This document shows, piece by piece, positions 35,435-44,362 of a stretch of DNA of 64,000 bases (positions are counted from its first letter, which is position 1; each line of letters opens with the position of its first letter). The translations under genes and the position numbers were made by a program. The notes beneath the pieces are model-generated. The model was not told the origin of the DNA. It did not search any database and saw only the letters and a program-made list of their open reading frames with translations. The stretch comes from Hyphomicrobium sp. ghe19 (lineage in GTDB: Bacteria > Pseudomonadota > Alphaproteobacteria > Rhizobiales > Hyphomicrobiaceae): NCBI RefSeq assembly GCF_902712875.1, contig NZ_LR743509.1, positions 1,874,001 through 1,938,000 of the forward strand, written 5' to 3'.

Positions 35435-36321
35435 GGTGCCCTCGACACTTTCAGTTGAATTCTTTCGGCGATTGCATTGGCCAGGGCTGTGACCTCGGCC
35501 AATGCCGTCCCGTACTTTTCACGTTGGGATCTGTAAGAGCCTGGCCCCTGGTGCATCTGCGCAATTTGCAGCGCGGCAGCGTAAGGAATGGGACGTCGAA
35601 TAGCATTCAGACCATACAGGCCGCTGGCGATCTGATCGAGCATTTGACGCTGCACGGGGTTGGTCGCGTGATACATCGTGATCAATGGGTGTACCGTCAC
35701 GCGCGACCAAAGCCCTAGATCATCATCCAAGATGAAATGAAGAAAGTCTTTGAGGGTTGTGTACGAGTTGTCCTCAAGATTGATGGGCGATATGACGTGC
35801 TGCACGCACCTCAAAGATGCGAGCCCCAGCGCCACCGGACCGGCGGGACAATCAAAAAGTACCACGTGGTAGTGTTTTTCAATCTGCTTCACCGCTGAAT
35901 CAATCAATGCGGCAAGTGTGACATCAAGCCGATCCTTGCGTTTGGACTGCCGTATTGCATCCTCGAAAGCGGACAACTCGCCAAGCAATTCGTGGTTCGA
36001 AGGCACGAGATCGATAAATCCACCAGTCCGTGGTGCTCTCAAATCGATTAGATCACTAGCTTGCTCACAGTGCGCGGCAAGCTTGATACCTCCGCCGTTG
36101 GACCATCTTTTAAGAATTGACCCCAGTCCAACTTGACGACTTTTCAAGTCATCGAGTGCCCGGTGACCGAGCAACAGCTTGGTCACTCCCGCTTGCGGAT
36201 CCATATCCAGGACGAGCACCCTGGCACCAAAGTGCAGCGCCAGTCCTTCGGCGACCATCATCGTGGTCATCGACTTCCCTACGCCACCTTTTGGATTTGC
36301 GACCGCTACTCTGATTGCCAT
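35419..36321 (-). CDS. ParA-type ATPase
   Basis: A 300-residue ATPase with a deviant Walker A loop: VANPKGGVGKSMTT at residues 8-21, then VLVLDMDPQAGVTKLLL and the Walker B region HYHVVLFDCPAGPVALG. These belong to the MinD/ParA family, which uses ATP-dependent dimerisation to position cargo. There is no ParB-like gene or parS-like repeat beside it. Instead it sits between a nuclease-like gene (TGATG overlap at its start) and a small unknown gene (16-bp overlap at its end). Role in partition of the element or in a defence complex is open. Confidence 0.88.
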   Translation of the reverse strand: MAIRVAVANPKGGVGKSMTTMMVAEGLALHFGARVLVLDMDPQAGVTKLLLGHRALDDLKSRQVGLGSILKRWSNGGGIKLAAHCEQASDLIDLRAPRTGGFIDLVPSNHELLGELSAFEDAIRQSKRKDRLDVTLAALIDSAVKQIEKHYHVVLFDCPAGPVALGLASLRCVQHVISPINLEDNSYTTLKDFLHFILDDDLGLWSRVTVHPLITMYHATNPVQRQMLDQIASGLYGLNAIRRPIPYAAALQIAQMHQGPGSYRSQREKYGTALAEVTALANAIAERIQLKVSRAPWKTS

Positions 36322-36866
36322 CAGCGCAGCTCCGCGATCCAAGCAGTCAGCTTCTCACGATCCTCCGGCGAGATTCGCGTCTCCACGAACTCGTCAAAGG
36401 CGTCCGGCTCGGGGTTGTGTCGGCGCGCCGGAAGCTGAACGAAATAGGTTTGAGGGTCGGAAGGCCTCTTGAACGTGATCAGTCCAACTCCAAAGTGGGA
36501 GCACCGCTCAATAATCGAAGCGCATCGCTCGTCGCGGGCGTCCCAGCGCTCGCAATGCCAAACCAGATGAGTGAAGTGGACCAAAGAAGAATGATTTAAA
36601 GCTTCATGCACGGACTGGACGCTACAGGTTCCGGCCGGTTTCACCTCAAACCCATGAAGATCAATCCGCCACGCCAGCCCGTATTTCTGACGGGACAGAG
36701 CAATCATGGCGAGGTCCGGCTTGGACCAAATGCCCGTCGCGTTGCCGCCTGTGTTAGCGGTAATCGCTGTTATGTGACGCAGGTCTCCATAGAGCGGCTT
36801 CAAGCGCCCCCGAAACACGAGCTCAAGATAGTTGTATACGGGCTCGTAGAGATCATGCTCGAGCAT
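36321..36866 (-). CDS. PD-(D/E)xK nuclease-like protein
   Basis: A 181-residue protein with no named family that I recognise. It shows the restriction-nuclease core pattern: an early Glu in MLEHDLYEPVYNYLE, Asp in WSKPDLAMIAL, ExK in DLHGFEVKPAG, and a following helix (SVQSVHEALNHSSLVHFTHL) as in Mrr-like and Holliday-junction type folds. It could cut DNA or RNA, or be an inactive structural copy. Its TGA overlaps the ParA ATG (TGATG), so the two are coupled. It is the first gene of the operon and is divergent from the SIR2 gene. Confidence 0.62.
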   Translation of the reverse strand: MLEHDLYEPVYNYLELVFRGRLKPLYGDLRHITAITANTGGNATGIWSKPDLAMIALSRQKYGLAWRIDLHGFEVKPAGTCSVQSVHEALNHSSLVHFTHLVWHCERWDARDERCASIIERCSHFGVGLITFKRPSDPQTYFVQLPARRHNPEPDAFDEFVETRISPEDREKLTAWIAELR

Positions 36867-37218
36867 GCCGGAAACGCCCCACCTTATTCCAACTTCACAT
36901 TACGGGCAGCCGAGATGAATTACTAGCAGTCGCATTAGGCCCGACGTGTCTGAGCAAATCCCCATCCAAATGAGGGTTCTGATCGATATCCAGCAGCCAA
37001 TAGACGGATATTCCTTTCGGACTTCTCCGGCCAAGATCGCGGGCTATTGGTGATAACATGACTAGAGGTGTGAATCGCTGCGTTTCCGAGTTCTATCCTC
37101 TCATGTTCAGATGTGAAAAAGCGCAGCCCAACGTCATACCCATCTGCCAACTAAGCTAACGTGTGAGCAAGTTCCATTGTCTCTCACAAAGTCCAGAGCC
37201 GAATAGCCCGGAGACCAG
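36867..37218. other. Divergent promoter region between nuclease-like and SIR2 genes
   Basis: 352 bases without a supported gene. The nuclease-ParA operon and the SIR2 gene are transcribed away from each other here, which allows joint regulation. I see no operator that I can name. Confidence 0.5.
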
Positions 37219-40200
37219 ATGCAGTTTTCAAAAGGCGGCCCAGATATTCCGGCCGAACTACTGGATGCGGCGATCTGCGGCGACGTGCTTTTTTTGTGCG
37301 GCGCTGGGGTTTCGCGTTCTTCCGGTCTTCCCGATTTCAAAGCGCTAACGGAAAAAATATTCGAGCGGCTGGGTGAGAACATGGCCCCTCCGGAACGCCA
37401 AGCTTTTGAAAAAGACCGATTCGAAGAGACACTCGGTGCGCTCGCACGCCGTCTCGCTGATAAGCGTCGAATGTACAAAGCCGTCGCGAAGGAACTCGAT
37501 GCTGAACGAGCAACCGATATTTCCGCTCATAAAACGTTGCTCAGGCTTTCTAGAGATTTTGAAAGCCGACCGGTGATCGTGACAACCAATTTCGACACGT
37601 TGTTTGAGCGTGCTCTTCATGCAGAAACCGGTCAGCCCATTGGAGACCAAAGTTTTGCAAGCGCCCAAGTACCAGCCCCGGGTGGCGCTCAGTTTGAAGG
37701 CATTATCCATCTTCATGGACGCTTAGCTGATCGTGCCTTGGGCCTGAATGGAAGCGAGCTGGTATTGACGAGCGCAGACTATGGCGATGCCTACCTGCGT
37801 TCAGGGTGGGCATCGCGTTTTTTGTTTGATCTGGTGCGCACCCGGACGATTGTCCTCATAGGTTACAGCGCGTCCGATCCCCCGGTTCGGTATATATTGA
37901 ATATTCTGGAAGCGGACCGAGAGCGGTTCCCAGAAATCAAGAGTGTTTATGCTATTGAAGCCCATGAACCCGGACACAGCGAAGAAGCCGCCGCCGCGTG
38001 GGAGGCGATAGCCGTCCGGCCCATTACCTACGAATTGACGTCGCAGAGTTACATGCCTCTGTGGCGTGATTTGACGATAATGGCCGATCTGACAGAAACA
38101 CCGCCAAGCTGGCGCAAAAAGCGCTTCGATGAACTCACTACAAAATCGCCAAGCGACTTGGAGGATTGGGAGATACGACAGGTCGTCTGGCTTGTTGGCT
38201 ACGATGATGTTCTTGCCCGCCTGCCGACATCATCGTTATCGGCTGAATGGTTCGGCTTCCTGCGTTCGAGAGCCGCGATTATGCCGTCCTCATCAAATGA
38301 ATGGTATATTGCCGAATGGGCAGCGAAGCATCTCGACGACGAAACCGTTTTTACCCAGATGCTTGCCCTTGCCGAGCGCCTCAGCCCAGCTGCCGCTGGA
38401 ATCCTCGATCGTGGCCTCGATGTTGCTAGGGTACCGCCAATACCAGCACCGTTAAAGAACGCTTGGCAGCTGCTCACGATCGTCCTGCGGCAGTCCGAAC
38501 AAAACGACCCCTGGCACTACTACAGCGCATTAGACAGGATTCGAGCGGGTGTCCCAACGAATGCCGATCTAGCCGTTGCCGTCGCTAAATTTGAGCCACG
38601 CCTTCGGCTACGGGAGCCCTATCAATATGGAATAAAGATTGAGGGGCTCCCGGGATTGTGCCGCGTCGAACTCGAACCCGAGCGCGACGTGAATTACACG
38701 GAACTCCTTGCGGCTCTGCCGCCTAATCTTGAATTCGAATGGCAAGCGTTAAACCTCGCAAGCGAACGATTGTTAGCGGCACTGCGCCTTGCCCGAGATG
38801 CGGACCAGCCTAACCGTGTTACGTCAGTGCCCTCGATCGGAGAACACGAGCAAAATAAAGATCAGGGCGGATTTCTTTCAATAACCCGCCTTTGCGCTGA
38901 GCTTTGGCTGAAAGTTCACGCCCAGAATCCCGATGGTGCGAGGGCGATTGCGCATATCTGGAAACATGCCGGTTTTGGTTTGGCGACGCGGCTCTGGCTT
39001 TTTACAATGTTGAAGGACACCGCCGCCTCACCCGATGAAATTGTGCGAGAGCTTACAGCTCTCTCTCGCGAAGAATTTTGGGCCCATCGTAAAGAAGTAA
39101 TCGAGTTGCTCAAGAATCGGTGTGTTGGTTCTCCGATGGGTCTTATCGGCCAGCTCGCATCCAAGATTATCGAGGGGCCAAATTTTATGGAGGATCGCGA
39201 CGAGGCCGATCGGCAGCGAGGACTCGACAGCACCCGATGGCTGTATCTCAAAGCGCTCGTCAGCTCTGGGGTAATCTTGTCCGAAAATGCACAAACGGAG
39301 TTCGATGCAATAAATGCCCGCGAAAATTGGAATGAAAGACCACTTGAAGAGCGGGATCTCTTCTGGGTCTGGTCCTTTGGTCTAAGATACGGTCCAACCG
39401 GTGACCCCGGCCCAATTGCCGAAGCGGACCCTATTCGAAGAATCGAGATCGCCGCTGGGCTCGAACAACACGATCCGATCAATCAACCCGATGCATGGAG
39501 AATTTATTGTAAGCAGGAGCCCGACGGAGCGCTGGACGCGATCATAGCCTCAGATCCTGACGCAGCTAAAGCTGACCGTTGGCGCGACGTATTGTGGGGC
39601 ATTCAGGACATAGGTACGGATGAAGCCTCAAAAGATCGCGCTCGGGAACTGGCCGCAAAAGCGCTCTCGCAATTAAGTCATTGTCAGGATTCTGCACTAT
39701 CAGCATTCGTCGGGGCGCTAGTCGACTTTTACATCTATGCATGCGAGATCGCTGGCGATGTAGAAGACGTTTGGTGGGATCGCCTGTGGCGACTATCCGA
39801 CGCCGATACGTCCGAAGTCGCGCTCGGTGATGTAAACAAGGATCCCGGCTACGAACTCCTTCTGCGTGCAATGAACCGCCCAGCAGGAAAACTCGTAAAG
39901 TTGATGCTCAATCGGCTTGGGCCAGGCTGGTCCAGTTTAAGTGAACCAGTGAAGCGTCAGACCAAAGATCGCCTAAGCGAAGCTACTAATGCACATACCG
40001 TAAGTGGAATGTTGGCGCGCGCAGAGTCAACGAGGTTTATCGCCTGGATTAACGCGTTTCTCCCAGATCTTCTCGACTCGAGATTATACTCGCGATTGAT
40101 CGCCGACACACTCGAAGGCGAGGCGCTTCGTTCGATCCTTGTTGGAATGGCGCTGAACTTGAGTAAGGGTCCGCGCGAAAAACTAAAGGAACCTATATTG

Positions 40201-40824
40201 CGCGGTATTCGCGAACATCGCGGGGGAAATGATACTTTGGAAAATGCGGCCTCACGCCTGGTGTCGCTTGTGCGCGACGACTTTGACCGCTCGATTGATG
40301 ATCCAACTCGTCTCAAAATTGGGGAAGCCAAAGCCGTCCTTTCGACCTCGCGATCCGCCCTTCGCGCTGATGTTGCCCAGGTCATGGGTAATTGGCTCTT
40401 GAATGAAAGCGAGCGACCTACGGCCGAGCTTTGGCAAAATGAATACGCTGAAATATTCGAACAGATCTGGCCAGTTACAAAAAAAGATCAAACTACGGAA
40501 GCCTCTATTCCGCTCGCACGGTTAGCGCTGGCGGCCGGAGATGCTTTCCCAGATGCCTGGGACATTATCCGCCCGTACATTCGGCCGCTCAACGAAGAAT
40601 GGCCTCGCCTCTACTTCGCCGTAGAAGGAAATTCGCTAGCTACAGCAGCGAAGTTTCCTCGAGTAACACTCGACCTTTTGTGGGTTTTACTAAAGCCTGC
40701 CTCTACAGGCCGGTCCTACGAACTCGGCAAGGTTCTCGACTGCATTGCAGCAGCAGCGCCAGCGCTTCAGAAGGATCGAAAGTTTCAGCTCTTAGAAACG
40801 CGGGTGATACGGGCTCAGTCTTAA
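37219..40824 (+). CDS. Large SIR2-domain protein, probable defence NADase
   Basis: A 1201-residue protein. The N-terminal ~260 residues are a SIR2-type NAD-binding domain: GAGVSRSSGLPDF (28-40), TTNFD with Asn124 (122-126), the HLHG motif with catalytic-type His164/166 (164-167), SADYGDAYL, and GYSASDPPVRYIL (from 215). The remaining ~940 residues look helical and repetitive, likely a sensor scaffold. SIR2 proteins of this build (DSR/Thoeris-like) deplete NAD+ after phage infection and kill the host cell. GGAG precedes ATG 37219. The exact class is not settled; it is in a likely satellite cargo region. Confidence 0.85.
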   Translation: MQFSKGGPDIPAELLDAAICGDVLFLCGAGVSRSSGLPDFKALTEKIFERLGENMAPPERQAFEKDRFEETLGALARRLADKRRMYKAVAKELDAERATDISAHKTLLRLSRDFESRPVIVTTNFDTLFERALHAETGQPIGDQSFASAQVPAPGGAQFEGIIHLHGRLADRALGLNGSELVLTSADYGDAYLRSGWASRFLFDLVRTRTIVLIGYSASDPPVRYILNILEADRERFPEIKSVYAIEAHEPGHSEEAAAAWEAIAVRPITYELTSQSYMPLWRDLTIMADLTETPPSWRKKRFDELTTKSPSDLEDWEIRQVVWLVGYDDVLARLPTSSLSAEWFGFLRSRAAIMPSSSNEWYIAEWAAKHLDDETVFTQMLALAERLSPAAAGILDRGLDVARVPPIPAPLKNAWQLLTIVLRQSEQNDPWHYYSALDRIRAGVPTNADLAVAVAKFEPRLRLREPYQYGIKIEGLPGLCRVELEPERDVNYTELLAALPPNLEFEWQALNLASERLLAALRLARDADQPNRVTSVPSIGEHEQNKDQGGFLSITRLCAELWLKVHAQNPDGARAIAHIWKHAGFGLATRLWLFTMLKDTAASPDEIVRELTALSREEFWAHRKEVIELLKNRCVGSPMGLIGQLASKIIEGPNFMEDRDEADRQRGLDSTRWLYLKALVSSGVILSENAQTEFDAINARENWNERPLEERDLFWVWSFGLRYGPTGDPGPIAEADPIRRIEIAAGLEQHDPINQPDAWRIYCKQEPDGALDAIIASDPDAAKADRWRDVLWGIQDIGTDEASKDRARELAAKALSQLSHCQDSALSAFVGALVDFYIYACEIAGDVEDVWWDRLWRLSDADTSEVALGDVNKDPGYELLLRAMNRPAGKLVKLMLNRLGPGWSSLSEPVKRQTKDRLSEATNAHTVSGMLARAESTRFIAWINAFLPDLLDSRLYSRLIADTLEGEALRSILVGMALNLSKGPREKLKEPILRGIREHRGGNDTLENAASRLVSLVRDDFDRSIDDPTRLKIGEAKAVLSTSRSALRADVAQVMGNWLLNESERPTAELWQNEYAEIFEQIWPVTKKDQTTEASIPLARLALAAGDAFPDAWDIIRPYIRPLNEEWPRLYFAVEGNSLATAAKFPRVTLDLLWVLLKPASTGRSYELGKVLDCIAAAAPALQKDRKFQLLETRVIRAQS

Positions 40825-40908
40825 TTGACCAAGCCCGGAGCCGTACAGCAACGCTCGCTGCTACTTTCAGTCAGGCTGGTCCACAGATCCGAGGAATTCG
40901 GCTCGGAT

Positions 40909-41451
40909 CTACTTGCCAGGAAGAATCTCGATGTGCTCCCAGCGCGATAGTGTGACCGCGTCTGACGCTTTCCATACGCCATAGCCAAAGGCAACAAGGC
41001 TTGCGAACCAAATGATGATAGCAATTGTGCGAAGCCATTCGGCAAATAGAAGCCAGCCAGATTTTTGAGAATTGAAAGAAGATTGGGCTAGGTAGGAAAA
41101 ACCTGCTGTAGCGACTGAACCCCCAGCAGCCCCACCAAAAAGAGCCACGGCGGTGGCATAAGCATCTAGACTTGCCTGCCCTGTCGCTCCACGATTGCCT
41201 GCGAAAGACAACAACGCTACCGCCGCTCCACCACAAAGGAGCAGGAGCGATTTGACTGCAAGTTCGGCAAACGTGATTACCGCATCAAACCCACTCTTCC
41301 AAGCATCTACATCCGCCTTATGACGCTCGGTAATGGCGTTGTATCGATCAGTGAATAGGCGCAACGTCTTCTCAACGCCTTCCGTCTTTAGAAGATGCTC
41401 CAACAGCTCGGGCGTAATTTCTGTATCCGGGGTCACGTTTCGATGTCCCAA
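40909..41451 (-). CDS. Three-span membrane protein of unknown function
   Basis: A 180-residue protein, convergent with the SIR2 gene. The first ~55 residues are soluble and charged (PELLEHLLKTEGVEKTLRL, RHKADVDAWKSGFDA). Three hydrophobic segments follow: ELAVKSLLLLCGGAAVALLSF, an Ala/Gly-rich span (ATAVALFGGAAGGSVATAG), and LRTIAIIIWFASLVAFGYGVW. It resembles membrane accessory proteins in defence islands, but the family is unknown. The track start is TTG 41451; GTG 41436 with a GGGA about nine bases upstream is equally likely. Confidence 0.65.
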   Translation of the reverse strand: MGHRNVTPDTEITPELLEHLLKTEGVEKTLRLFTDRYNAITERHKADVDAWKSGFDAVITFAELAVKSLLLLCGGAAVALLSFAGNRGATGQASLDAYATAVALFGGAAGGSVATAGFSYLAQSSFNSQKSGWLLFAEWLRTIAIIIWFASLVAFGYGVWKASDAVTLSRWEHIEILPGK

Positions 41452-41554
41452 AATATGGATGCTGTTGACTTGAAATAATGCGCGGGCAATTCGTACTTTA
41501 AGCGCAGTGATAGTCTACGCGGATTCGAGAGTCCTGCTAGGGAACGATCACCGG

Positions 41555-41580
41555 CAGTGTGGGGTAAAATGTGGGATGGC
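41555..41580 (+). repeat. Putative right attachment-site repeat
   Basis: A 26-mer matching 28240-28265 at 23 of 26 positions (differences at positions 9, 10 and 22). Beyond it the sequence returns to the chromosomal type. Confidence 0.6.
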
Positions 41581-41737
41581 TGTCGCCCATTCGAGATAAT
41601 TGATAGAAATAACAATTCGCTACTCTGCGCATTCGGCAGACGACCCCGGATCCAGCTGATGGGTCCCGGCAGTCCGGCGCGCTCCCGCCGCCCTCAGGCA
41701 CCCAGCTCGAGCCTTGAGCCCTTCGCACGCGGCAGGA

Positions 41738-41890
41738 TCAGCGGAGTATGCCGACGGCGCGGAGAGCGGGGATAAGTTTTTCCAAATAATCGAGGAATTC
41801 ATCGTTGGCGGGCAGGCGGAATGATTTTGGACCGCGCCGAATTCGCGCCAATTCGCTGTGCCAGCGTTGAAGCAACCGCCGGTCCCTCAT
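41738..41890 (-). CDS. Small helical protein, unknown
   Basis: A frame of 50 residues from ATG 41890 (MRDRRLLQRWHSELARIRR...), ending LIPALRAVGILR. GGGA lies upstream of the ATG, and the sequence is amphipathic and charged, as in small real proteins, with codon choice like the neighbours. No family is recognised. It lies just outside the element on the chromosomal side. Confidence 0.4.
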   Translation of the reverse strand: MRDRRLLQRWHSELARIRRGPKSFRLPANDEFLDYLEKLIPALRAVGILR

Positions 41891-42015
41891 CTTTTTTCCC
41901 GAAACCAATGTCGGAATGGCCCCTCGCCGTTCGTCCTCGTGCGGTGATGGACTTCAAAATGATGGTGGGCGAGGCGATAATCGGGCTTCGCCGGGCAGGA
42001 TGACAGGGAGGCGAC

Positions 42016-43131
42016 ATGACAGGCGTACGGGTCTTGGTTGGAACGCGGAAGGGCGCATTCGTCTTGACGTCCGACGGCACGCGCAAATCGTGGGACGTGA
42101 GCGGCCCGCATTTTCCCGGTTGGGAAATCTACCATCTGAAGGGTTCCCCCGCCGATCCCAGCCGTATCTACGCTTCGCAATCGAGCGGTTGGTTCGGTCA
42201 GCAGATCCAGCGGTCCGACGACGGCGGCAAGACCTGGGCGCCGGTCGACAACAAGTTCGCCTATGACGGCGTTCCCGGTACGCACCAATGGTACGACGGC
42301 ACCCCTCACCCGTGGGAATTCAAGCGGGTCTGGCACATCGAGCCATCGCTCACCGATCCCGATACGGTCTTCGCCGGAGTTGAAGACGCAGCCTTATTTC
42401 GCTCCAGCGATGGCGGAAAATCCTGGACAGAACTTTCCGGCCTGCGCGGCCATGGATCGGGATCGCATTGGATGCCTGGCGCCGGCGGCATGTGCTTGCA
42501 TTCCATTCTGCTCGACCCCGTCGACGCCAAGCGGATGTTCATCGCGATTTCGGCTGCGGGCGCATTCAGAACGGACGACGGCGGCGAAACGTGGCAGCCG
42601 ATCAACAAGGGGTTGCGGTCGGAGTACATACCCGACCCGCACGCCGAAGTCGGGCACTGCGTACACCGCCTCGCGATGCATCCGTCACGGCCGAATGTGC
42701 TTTTCATGCAGAAACATTGGGACGTGATGCGGAGCGACGATGCCGGCAATTCGTGGCGCGAGGTGAGCGGCAATCTGCCGACGGATTTCGGGTTCGTGAT
42801 CGATGTCCACGCGCATGAACCCGAGACGATCTACGTCGTGCCGATCAAGAGCGACGCCGAGCACTTTCCGATGGACGGCAAGCTGCAAGTCTGGCGCAGC
42901 CGCTCGGGCGGAAACGAATGGGAGGCTCTGACCAAGGGGCTGCCGCAATCGAATTGTTACGTGAACGTCCTCAGGGACGCGATGGCCGTCGATACGCTCG
43001 ACACCTGTGGCGTCTATTTCGGGACGACGGGCGGCCAAGTCTATGCCTCGGCAGACGCGGGCGATACGTGGGACGCCATCGTTCGCGATCTTCCCGCGGT
43101 GCTCTCGGTCGAAGTTCAGGCATTCACATGA
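42016..43131 (+). CDS. BNR/sialidase-type beta-propeller protein
   Basis: A 371-residue cytoplasmic-looking protein (no signal peptide) made of propeller repeats. Several Asp-box-like motifs are seen: [49 protein letters not shown] and [12 protein letters not shown]. This is typical of exo-sialidase or VPS10-like beta-propeller families, though no catalytic sialidase Arg triad is evident. A GGGAGG precedes the ATG. Its stop overlaps the next start (ATGA) so it is coupled to a MoaD-like gene, an association that recurs in bacteria but is unexplained. Confidence 0.82.
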   Translation: MTGVRVLVGTRKGAFVLTSDGTRKSWDVSGPHFPGWEIYHLKGSPADPSRIYASQSSGWFGQQIQRSDDGGKTWAPVDNKFAYDGVPGTHQWYDGTPHPWEFKRVWHIEPSLTDPDTVFAGVEDAALFRSSDGGKSWTELSGLRGHGSGSHWMPGAGGMCLHSILLDPVDAKRMFIAISAAGAFRTDDGGETWQPINKGLRSEYIPDPHAEVGHCVHRLAMHPSRPNVLFMQKHWDVMRSDDAGNSWREVSGNLPTDFGFVIDVHAHEPETIYVVPIKSDAEHFPMDGKLQVWRSRSGGNEWEALTKGLPQSNCYVNVLRDAMAVDTLDTCGVYFGTTGGQVYASADAGDTWDAIVRDLPAVLSVEVQAFT

Positions 43132-43424
43132 TCCGCGTGGTGCTGCCTTCGCATCTCAGAATGCACGCGAACATCAACGGCGAGATCCTGCTCGACGTGG
43201 ACGGGGAAGCGACACAGCGGTCACTGCTCGATGCCCTCGAGAGAAGCTATCCGGTGCTACGTGGCACGATCCGGGATCACGACACGCAAAAACGGCGGCC
43301 GTTCCTGAGATTTTTCGCCTGTCAGCGCGATCTTTCGCACGAGCCTGCGGACGCGCCGCTGCCCGATGAAGTCAGGAGCGGATCGAAGCCGTTCCTGATC
43401 GTCGGCGCGATTGCGGGCGGGTGA
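43128..43424 (+). CDS. MoaD/ThiS-like ubiquitin-fold protein
   Basis: A 98-residue protein with a beta-grasp layout. It begins [21 protein letters not shown], then [20 protein letters not shown] and ends [11 protein letters not shown]. The C-terminal Gly-Gly is the site that is adenylated and thiocarboxylated in MoaD and ThiS sulfur carriers. It overlaps the beta-propeller gene by four bases. No MoaE or MoeB gene is adjacent, so its sulfur acceptor is unknown; it may serve a different pathway from molybdopterin. Confidence 0.75.
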   Translation: MIRVVLPSHLRMHANINGEILLDVDGEATQRSLLDALERSYPVLRGTIRDHDTQKRRPFLRFFACQRDLSHEPADAPLPDEVRSGSKPFLIVGAIAGG

Positions 43425-43447
43425 TTGCGCGAGGCACGAATAAAGAA

Positions 43448-43483
43448 GGGCACCTCCGACGCGATACTTCGGACGAGGTGCCC
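43448..43483. terminator. Bidirectional terminator
   Basis: A 9-bp perfect stem GGGCACCTC/GAGGTGCCC with an 18-base loop between two convergent genes (MoaD-like and outer-membrane barrel). T-tracts are weak, so it may be only partly effective. Confidence 0.6.
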
Positions 43484-43507
43484 CGAGTGAATGTTATCCG
43501 AGAGCTG

Positions 43508-44362
43508 CTATTTCAACGGTTCGATCGGCGTTGCGTCGGCCTGTAGCTTCCAGACCAGCACGGCGCGGACCGACTGCACGGTTGCATCGTCGATATCGAA
43601 GCGGGCTTTTTCGCTGGCGCAGTGCAGCACCCACCATTTGTATGCTTCGTTCTTGTCCGAGCCGCTGCCACTTTCACCGTCGAACTGCGAGTAGCGGTAT
43701 TCGACCTTGAGAGACAATCTCTTGTCGATCCTGTCGAGCTTGGTCTCGATACCGCCGCCGACCGTCCAGCCATCGAGATCGCCGGCTTTCAAGGTGACGC
43801 TCGTCGGCAGATAATAGTTATCGAACGCAGCCGTTACTTCGCCCTTCTGGTTCATGCGTGAGAAGCCGCCCAACCCGTAGACCAGAAGGTCGGGTCGCAC
43901 CAGGACGCCGAGCCTACCGCCGACGGTCCAGGCTCCGTCGCGGTGAATCTCTCCCGAGAGGAAGCTATGTTTCGTACCTCCCGAGGAGCTTTCATCGCCG
44001 TCGGGGTAGAAGTCGTAATCAGCGAAGGCGCCTATCAAAATTCGGTCGCTGATGAGCCTGTCGTAGCCCACCTGCAACGTACCGAAGACCTTCCAAGCGT
44101 CATCGTTCATGCCACCCGAAAGGTAGTCGTTCTTGGGATAGGAGCAACCCCACCAATATAAGCAAAAGACGTCCGTTCGCTTTGCGGCTGCCGAGGCATT
44201 CTGATCGATGCTCGTGGCGCCGATGCCGGCGCCTACGGAGAAGCCGGACCAACCGTCCGCCGGCTGGGGAATGGGTGCAGGCGCGTCCTTGAGGCTGCCG
44301 CCTGCAAACGCTCCGGATGACTGAAACAAAATAAACGCGACCAACGCAACACTCTTACGCAT
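43508..44362 (-). CDS. Outer-membrane beta-barrel protein (Omp31/RopB-like)
   Basis: A 284-residue secreted barrel. The signal (MRKSVALVAFILFQSSGAFAG) is followed by SLKDAPAPIPQPADGWSGFSVGAGIGA, the start seen in Omp25/Omp31-type proteins. Strands such as FGTLQVGYDRLISDRILIGAF, WTVGGRLGVLVRPDLLVYGLGG and GGGIETKLDRIDKRLSLKVEYR follow. The C-terminal strand is near RAVLVWKL, and two Cys in CLYWWGCSYP could form a surface loop disulfide. ATG 44362 has GGGAG upstream. It is a paralogue of the barrel at 27016-27738. Confidence 0.78.
   Translation of the reverse strand: MRKSVALVAFILFQSSGAFAGGSLKDAPAPIPQPADGWSGFSVGAGIGATSIDQNASAAAKRTDVFCLYWWGCSYPKNDYLSGGMNDDAWKVFGTLQVGYDRLISDRILIGAFADYDFYPDGDESSSGGTKHSFLSGEIHRDGAWTVGGRLGVLVRPDLLVYGLGGFSRMNQKGEVTAAFDNYYLPTSVTLKAGDLDGWTVGGGIETKLDRIDKRLSLKVEYRYSQFDGESGSGSDKNEAYKWWVLHCASEKARFDIDDATVQSVRAVLVWKLQADATPIEPLK

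Larger units (their letters stand above)
28240..41580. mobile_element. Integrated element, putative phage satellite (PICI/P4-like) with defence cargo
   Basis: A 13.3-kb region bounded by imperfect 26-bp direct repeats with a tyrosine integrase gene starting 20 bases inside the left repeat. Order: integrase, unknown coupled gene, AlpA-like regulator, replication-type protein with intragenic iterons, DUF2280 (small-terminase-like), then DUF4238, a secreted unknown, a small protein/ParA/nuclease-like operon, a SIR2-domain protein and a membrane protein. Int, AlpA, rep-ori and a terminase-like gene in this order is the layout of phage-inducible islands. Structural phage genes are absent. Several cargo genes look less GC-rich than the flanks. 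Confidence 0.65.

Noticed and set aside
36935..37150. Open frame of 71 codons on the minus strand between the nuclease-like and SIR2 genes
   Set aside because: No ribosome site, no recognisable pattern, and it occupies the divergent promoter region.
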